DNA from: Taudactylus pleione
Lineage: Eukaryota > Chordata > Amphibia > Anura > Myobatrachidae
Assembly (NCBI GenBank): GCA_031769625.1
Contig: JAUIMM010000572.1
Span: 7,227,001-7,291,000, forward strand
Direction of reading: 5' to 3'
DNA: 64,000 bases
Both the position numbers and the translations under genes were made by a program. Shown here in pieces: positions 57,961 to 64,000 of the stretch (within the stretch, counting starts at the first letter, position 1; the number at the start of each line of letters is the position of its first letter). A model generated the notes under the pieces. The model was not told where the DNA came from, did not search any database, and worked only from the letters and a program-made list of their open reading frames with translations.

Positions 57961-58845
57961 GAATATAAATTAGTGTTAGTATAGGAGTTTTATAATATTT
58001 ATTGCACATATAACAAAATATATCTCCAACAATTCAATTATTGAAACAAAGACATTCAGAGAAAATGGAAAATCATAAAAAAAAATAAATGTGAACACAC
58101 TTCCGTCTTCAAAAAGTGTGACCATCATCCTCATTAGTCCTGGATCACAATCTAAAAACAACAAAAAAGGACAATGTGACAAATAGTGCAGTATGTACTG
58201 TAACTGACAATGCATGCAAATCCTTACATACTAGTCCCCTTTTGTTATTTGTATATAATACAACAAACAGAAGAGGAAAGCACACATGGGGATGATTTAG
58301 AGGTAGTCGCGGCTGCATCTTTTGGCAACTGCACATCTGCGACTGTATGCAAATGGCACTACAAAGCCCTTCCTTTGTGTACAAGTGTGCGTCCAAACGT
58401 GCAAGAACTGAGACACACAAATGTGCAAGGACTGAGACACACGCTCTCAGCATGAGACAGACACAATGGTGATTTTTACTCAGATCTAGCGATTGCACAT
58501 GCGTAAAAGTCACACTGTTCAGGCGCTGTAATTATCTTGCAATTCTGCATGCACAGCGGATCCATACGCAAAGTGAGTGACAGGTAGTCAGTGTTCGGAG
58601 GAGGTGGTCATAAAAAGACAGATGCGTCTTAGAATTTAAACGTTGTTACATAAGTTAGCCCTTGCACTCTCATATACAGCATGAGACCCTCTGCGCATTA
58701 GGAGAGCATTGCGTCTGTGTATGCAAATACTTTAGCCAAACTCCCATAACATGCCCATGAAATGGACCACTGTTGTGCACATTAATAGCCTTCCAGTCAC
58801 TGCCCAGGAAAACCCGTCACTTTTCCAAGATGTGAAACATAGGTA

Positions 58846-59117
58846 ATATGCAGGGTAGGCTGTTGAACTGATACGATCTTAATTATATATACACACATAA
58901 ATAGTTGAACACATAGATGTATATATATAATAAATATACATATGTGTATATATTCTAAATATATATAGAGAATATATATATATTATTTATTTATTAACAG
59001 TTGCTTATATAGCGCAGCATATTCCGTTGCGCTTTACAATTGGAAACATTTATAGAACACAACATGGTAATAACAGACAGACATAGAGGTAAGAGGGCCC
59101 TGCTTGCAAGCTTACAA

Positions 59118-59152
<35 letters not shown>

Positions 59153-59205
59153 TATATATTATTAAGATCGTAACAGTCTCATAGCCTACCCTGCATATCG
59201 CCTAT
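58846..59205. repeat. 38-bp inverted repeat enclosing TA microsatellites and a TTATATAGCGC repeat
   Basis: The left ATATGCAGGGTAGGCTGTTG and right CATAGCCTACCCTGCATAT arms pair over about 38 bp with a few mismatches. Inside are TA-rich runs (58895-58990, 59120-59160) and a dispersed repeat GTTGCTTATATAGCGCAGCA, then CCGTTGCGCTTTACAATTGG (about 58998-59120). Confidence 0.6.
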
Positions 59206-60639
59206 TATTATCACACAGCAGCAGCAGCCAACCTGCAGGGTTGAAATCTCACCTTAGTCTGGAGGATCAGTCAGCCTGCTGGGCCGCCTTCACGGAGCTG
59301 CTTGTGACTGCTGTGTTCAGTGCTGTCCCGGGCTGGGAACTTAGAACAGTTGCTTGAGTGCTGTCAGTGCAGCAACTTCACATGGCGCAGGGGAGCCTCG
59401 GAGTCACTGTATATGCAGTGCAGGGACGGCTAGAGAAGCAGTCCACTGCGCTGCGAACCGAGCCGCCATAACGTGATCTCTACCTGCCAGCTGCGTTTTT
59501 GATCCACCATGGCCGAGAGAGGGGGAGGTGGGGTAGCAGCCCGGAGAGAGGGGGAGGAGGGGTAACGGACCACGGCCGAGACTTGGGGGAGGTCAAGTAG
59601 TGGTCTGTGGACGGAAGTGGAGGGGGGTATAGCAGCCTGAGGCTGTTCGGGGGGACGGATGGCCCTTGCCAGGCCGCTGTAGCAGGAATTTTTTTTCCTG
59701 GTACAGTAGCTGCTGTGGGCCGAGCTCAGGGAGGACAGAAACCTCCCGTAGAGCAGAAGGGCATGGGTGGGCTTGGAGTAGCAGCTCCATCCGCCCCATT
59801 GTTAATCCAGCCCTGTCTATAGAACTCCAATATATTTTACATAGCATTAATGTAATATGTTAACTAGACATTAGTTTCAGGAATCTTGACTTGACATGAC
59901 ACAATGGATAGCAAACAATTTGAATATATATACTCTAGTAGGTCCATTTCCTTGTATTAGTGTTTTAATATCAGTGTATAGTGCATTTAACACCTGATTT
60001 TAAGATTGCTGAGTTGGAGACCTTAGGGTTAGTAATTTTTTAAATGCTGCAACATTGTTTCAACTAACTGTAGTCTTTGCTCGTTCACCAGTTCCAGTGT
60101 GGTAATTAGGGTAGTGTTAGATGTGCGCTTTGAATACTAACACTTTGCAGGCTGAAAAAAACATAAAGCTAATATAACTGAAAATATTGTATGCTGACAC
60201 AATAAGGGAACTAGGACTGTTCTCCCTGTCATATGAGCACAATGAAGCTCTTAAGACCTGCATTGCAGCATTTTCTGTCACAAAACTGGAACTTAGTCAC
60301 TCTTATCTTGTTTGGTGGTGCTTACTAAGGTGAGTTATCCTGTCCCAGACCACTGTCAGTTCATGGGCACAGAGATGTTGTCTCTGATCAGGTGAGTACC
60401 ATTATCTAGTCTCTACCTGTCTCCTGCACTCATGTGACCACTTCAGCCTATCTCTGACAAGAGCACCGTATTTAAGCATGTACCTAATACAAGCACCTTG
60501 TCTGTACAATGTGGTTCTTCACTTTCCAGTGATCTTACTCACAAGTGAGTAAGTACTACCTCCGATCCACTGCCTGAACCTGTGCTTCTGGATTCCTCCA
60601 AGCTGCTGCCTCTGATTCAACTACAATTATTTTCACTGG
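59206..60639. other. Partly GC-rich interval, no gene supported
   Basis: 59210-59830 is GC-rich with GGGGGAGGNGGGG runs and CACGGCCGAGA repeats (about 59505-59590). This is probably part of a repeat, because CAGCAGCAGCCAACCTGCAG-type phrases recur. 59830-60640 is unremarkable. Confidence 0.35.
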
Positions 60640-61300
60640 TTTGACTGTGGTCTCACTCTGGTCCAATCCTGTGGTCCCATTCCGCCTTGCTACTGCTATC
60701 TTCAGTCCCACTTTGGTACAAGCCTATGATCCCATTCTGGCTGGCTGCTGCTTTCTCTGGTCCCATTCTGGTTCAGGCCTGCAGTGCCACTCTGGCTGGC
60801 TAATGCCCTCTATGATTACTCTCCAGTTAACCCCAGTCTTAGTCCAGTTCAAGCCTCCAATTTCATTCTGCTTCTCTGCTGCTATCTCTGGTTCCAGTCC
60901 AGGTCAAGATTGCAGCTCTACTCCAGCAGGCTGCTGCTCCCACCAGTCCCAGTGTGCTTTCAAGTATCCTGTTCCACTCTGACTACTGTACAGTCATCTC
61001 CGGTTCCAGTCCAGTTCAAGTCTTCAATTCCACTCTGGCTACTCTGCAGGTACCTCCAGTTCCCGTTCAGTTCAAGCCTTCAGTTCCAGTCTGGTTAAAG
61101 CCTCCAGTTCTATTAGGTCTACTCTGCATTTACCTCTGGTCCCAGTCCGGTTCATCTCACTATTCCACTCCAGCTACTCTGCAGTTACCTACAGCCTCCA
61201 CTTCCACTCCAGCTACTCTGCTGCTAGCTCCAGTCTGGTTCAAGTCTCCGGTTCCACATCTGCAACCTCCAATTCTTATCTGGTTCATCTACAGTCCAAG
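60640..61300 (+). repeat. Degenerate tandem repeat, CCAGTTCCACTCTGGCTACTCTGCAG type
   Basis: Phrases TCCAGTCCAGTTCAAG, CCTCCAGTTCCACTC and GGCTACTCTGCAGTTACCTC recur with spacing of about 60-75 bp. The frames at 60641-60982, 60784-61098 and 60954-61415 (Ser/Pro-rich) come from this repeat. Confidence 0.7.
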
Positions 61301-61692
61301 CCTGCGAGTTATTATTCAATTCCAGCCTGCTTGTATTCTGAAGTCTCCAGGGTATCTCAAGAGTCTCCTAGTGCTCCCAGTGCCAAGTCTTCTGCCAAAA
61401 TATCTAATCTACTAGCAAATCCTCTGAATATATCTCTCCTGCTCATTACAGGTTCAAGTGGACTTTAACCTCATGGTACTTAATTTTTCTCCTGACCTAC
61501 ATTATACTGCTTTTACTCAGCATTGCAGCTCCTGACCTACTCTGGGACTTACTACTCACCATACCATCGGTACCTCTGTTGACCTGTGGGTCCTCTCCTA
61601 GAGTATTGGGGGTCATGCTGAGTTTTTGCTACGGCGTTCATTCTGGTTGTTGGTGACTGTGTGCTGGATCTAGGTTCCTCTTTAAGGATTTA

Positions 61693-61874
61693 GGGCTATA
61701 TTACTAAGCAGTGTTAGGAGACAGAGTGAAATGAAAAGTGATAAGGTGCCAGCCAATCAGCTCCCAACTGTCATTTTTTAAACACAGCCTGTGAGATGGC
61801 AGTTAGGAGCTGATTGGCTGGCACCTTATCACTTTTCACTCTGTCTCCTAACACTGCTTAGTAAATAGACCCCT
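61693..61874. mobile_element. Foldback MITE, about 182 bp, same family as 48480-48656
   Basis: GCTATATTACTAAGCAGTGT and ACACTGCTTAGTAAATAG form the outer arms; AGCCAATCAGCTCCCAACTG and AGTTAGGAGCTGATTGGC the inner arms. TA on both sides. Only about 28 bases are unpaired at the apex. Confidence 0.85.
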
Positions 61875-63095
61875 TAGGCTCCAGTGACCCTGCTCTGTTA
61901 ATCAGTCTGCAGCATCTGTTAGCAGATTCCAGATGAGCTATCGATTACCTGAAGTACTGTCCCCTGAGTTTTGAAGCACTGGTTCCAGCACATTATCCTT
62001 ATTTTCAAGGTAAGGGGTTCCACTCAATTAGTTCCAGGGGTAGATTGTGAGCCTTGCAGGTATCACTGACCTCTCTGAAGGCCCCAGGAATTTACCACAT
62101 ACAGTAGACCTCACCCATGAGTAGACCTGATCCTATCACCACTATTATGTTCCAGGCCGTCAGCCCTGTCCACGGGTCCTGGCACGGATCTAAAAACCAA
62201 AAATGTGACATTTTCTGAGAGTAATCCCTTCCTTGCAAGCATTTACCATGTGTGAGAAAGGAGCATTTTTAAACTGTTAAAGCGCTAGTGGTCAAAATGC
62301 CCACTTGACAGCTTCATAGGAGCTCTAACTACTATGTTTTAAATTTTATATTTTCAATTTTATGCCTCCCAACTTACTACATTTAGGCCAATCTGTAAAG
62401 CATCACATCTGTGCAGGGCAGAGGTGAGCAAGGGTAGTGCACATGCATCTGGTACACACATCATTGAACGGTTGTTTGGAGGGTAGCACATGGCAGTTTA
62501 GTGCTTTAAACACATTAGGCAATACTCCCATTGTGATGTGACCACAGCTCTGTTCAGGTTCATGGACTTGAAATGTTGCAATTTTGTTTATTGCTATCAA
62601 AATCCTGCTGTTTGCAATTGTATACATGTATATATTTATTATTGCTACAGAGTCCTACTACTATTTTGTAAGGCAGAACAGAGTGATCTTTTCATGACAG
62701 TAAAAATTAGATAATGTGGTGTTACTAGTCTGTGAGCGTAACTATCATTTACAGTGGTGCATTGATACGTGCAGTAGAATAAGGTTAGGATGATGGTTGT
62801 GCCTGGACGAATCATAGGCAATTTATTGTGCTGCCGGATGTACAGAATGACGTGTTTTTCTATGCACAAAATCCATAAAAATATGTTTTCTTTTACAGGA
62901 CATGATATTTTATAAAGCTAGCATGGGTGGTGATTGTGCTGATACAGTATGAAGGGATTGCAGCTTTATGCTGGTACAGGAGCAATTAAAGCAGGAACAT
63001 TTAAGCTGTTATATCTGCAGCATTGTTTATCATATGCATTTGTTCTAGGTAAGCTCCACCTAATTGTCAGCCTGATATCGGCTTAATTTAACATC
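61875..63095. other. No feature identified
   Basis: Intron-like sequence between two MITE clusters. No supported gene or repeat end. Confidence 0.4.
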
Positions 63096-63098
63096 TAA

Positions 63099-63415
63099 TG
63101 CTGGGTATACACTCTACAATTATGTCAGATATCTGTCCAATCTGGCTGGTTGGAATGAAAATCTGGTAATGTATTGCAGCAAATGACAATCGTCCATTTG
63201 CTCAAAAACACTGGAAAACAGACAAAAATATTTGTTCAGACCAATTGGTTAAAACACACAAATTTAACCAATTTTAACAATTGTTTTTTGCTTGTTTCCA
63301 GTGTTTAAAACCATATGATTGGCTGTCAATGGCTCCGATACATTACCAGGTTTTCAGTCCAACCAGCCAGATTGGACAGATATCTGACAGATAATTGTAT
63401 AGTGTATACCCAGCA
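63099..63415. mobile_element. Harbinger-like MITE, 317 bp, TAA duplication
   Basis: Ends TGCTGGGTATACACTCTACA and TATAGTGTATACCCAGCA with long pairing inward (CAGATATCTGTCCAATCTGG against CCAGATTGGACAGATATCTG). TAA on both sides (63096-63098, 63416-63418). The interior has another palindromic pair around GTTTTTGCTTG. Confidence 0.85.
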
Positions 63416-63543
63416 TAAGTAGCTTACCAAAGCACTTTGGGTATGAGATAGTGGAGGTCTCCATCATTTTCACATGGTCAGCAAAGGTGTATGGAATTAT
63501 CCACTCAAGCACAGCATCAATGGTGAGATCTACTGACAGTTTA

Positions 63544-63737
63544 AGGCCCCCATACATCAGAGATTGATTGCAGCAATCGTGCAATTTGCAATCGATTGCG
63601 TATAAAACTCTTTCCCTTTTTCAATCGATTGTGGCAATTGTGCAATCTGCAATCGATTGAAAAAGGGAAAGATTTCTATACACAATCGATTGCAAATTGC
63701 ACAATTGCTGCAATCAATCTCTGATGTATGGGGGCCT
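63544..63737. mobile_element. Harbinger-like MITE, 194 bp, TTA duplication
   Basis: Ends AGGCCCCCATACATCAGAGA and TCTGATGTATGGGGGCCT. The interior repeats CAATCGATTG and AATCGATTGC on both arms. TTA at 63541-63543 and 63738-63740. It sits about 130 bp from the 63099-63415 MITE. Confidence 0.85.
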
Positions 63738-64000
63738 TTACTGAGTAATGCTTTCATGTTGTTTGCATTACATCAGTTCATATTGTAATTGCATTTATTA
63801 TGTTTTGTTACAGGTTTACCATTTTCATCCTATTACTATAAACACAGTCTTCAGATCTTCTCATCTAGATTGGATTATTAAAAAGTAGGAGTGGTTATGT
63901 TGTCTGTCAAATTATACAGACCAAAGGGAAGTATATAGTGAGGACAGACCAATATATGGAAAGAAATATGTAAACATTTTAATTAGTATTGTGGATATCA

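Larger units (their letters stand above)
13603..64000 (-). other. TACR3: TACR3 intron 3, 3' part (inferred), packed with mobile elements
   Basis: Everything upstream (minus strand) of exon 4 to the window edge is inferred to be intron 3. I searched by eye on the minus strand for the expected exon 3 (end of TM5 and the third intracellular loop, the GGEIPG / DKYHEQLKAKRK region in mammals) and did not find it. If that holds, the intron is over 50 kb here. The intron call is an inference from gene structure; a diverged exon could have been missed. Confidence 0.6.

Noticed and set aside
60641..61415. Three overlapping Ser/Pro-rich plus-strand frames
   Set aside because: They run through a degenerate tandem repeat and exist in three frames at once.

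Overview
This window reads as nuclear DNA from a large, repeat-rich vertebrate genome, most likely an amphibian and probably an anuran. The evidence is spliced exons with consensus splice sites, no operon-like gene packing, several families of decayed Penelope-like elements (PLEs), DD34E Tc1 elements, and many foldback MITEs of the kind common in frogs. The species cannot be read from the sequence.

The only host gene I can support is the 3' end of the neurokinin-3 (neurokinin B) receptor gene TACR3, on the minus strand. Exon 4 (13602-13406; TM6, third extracellular loop, TM7) and exon 5 (11026-10705; helix 8 and cytoplasmic tail) join in frame across intron 4. Sequence above 13602 would be intron 3; I found no exon 3 up to 64000, so intron 3 probably exceeds 50 kb. 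Sequence below 10704 is the 3' UTR and downstream flank. A 312-bp hAT-type MITE with an exact 8-bp target duplication lies 108 bp past the stop codon.

The rest is almost entirely mobile or repetitive DNA. PLEs with recognisable coding remnants are A (about 1200-3735, +), C (about 17790-19860, +), B (about 22090-29530, +) and D (about 30930-35540, -). Two non-coding remnants, E (about 19995-20270) and F (about 38440-38640), are recognised from short ribozyme-like ends. A to D keep pieces of the reverse transcriptase and the GIY-YIG endonuclease. All six carry short hammerhead-like cores (CUGANGA, hairpin, GAAAC-like box) in their terminal repeats. B is a layered insertion record: an inverted 5' pseudo-LTR, a coding body, a full-length 5S rRNA-derived segment, a 3' pseudo-LTR, and a truncated Tc1 element inside that pseudo-LTR.

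Other elements are a nearly intact 1.62-kb Tc1 copy with two nonsense codons, inserted into a MITE (43867-45486), a Tc1-like 3' fragment (36787-37408), an L1-type LINE tail (about 50690-51200) and a hAT-type BED zinc-finger reading frame (40552-41211). There are MITEs with hAT-like (8-bp), Harbinger-like (TTA/TAA) or TA target duplications, minisatellites at 17.3-17.7, 36.1-36.4, 52.8-54.2 and 60.6-61.3 kb, a 748-bp-period duplication at 20.8-22.05 kb, and two telomere-like GGTTAGG arrays. No CRISPR array, operon or prokaryotic feature is present. All calls are by eye; family names come from conserved motifs, not database searches.
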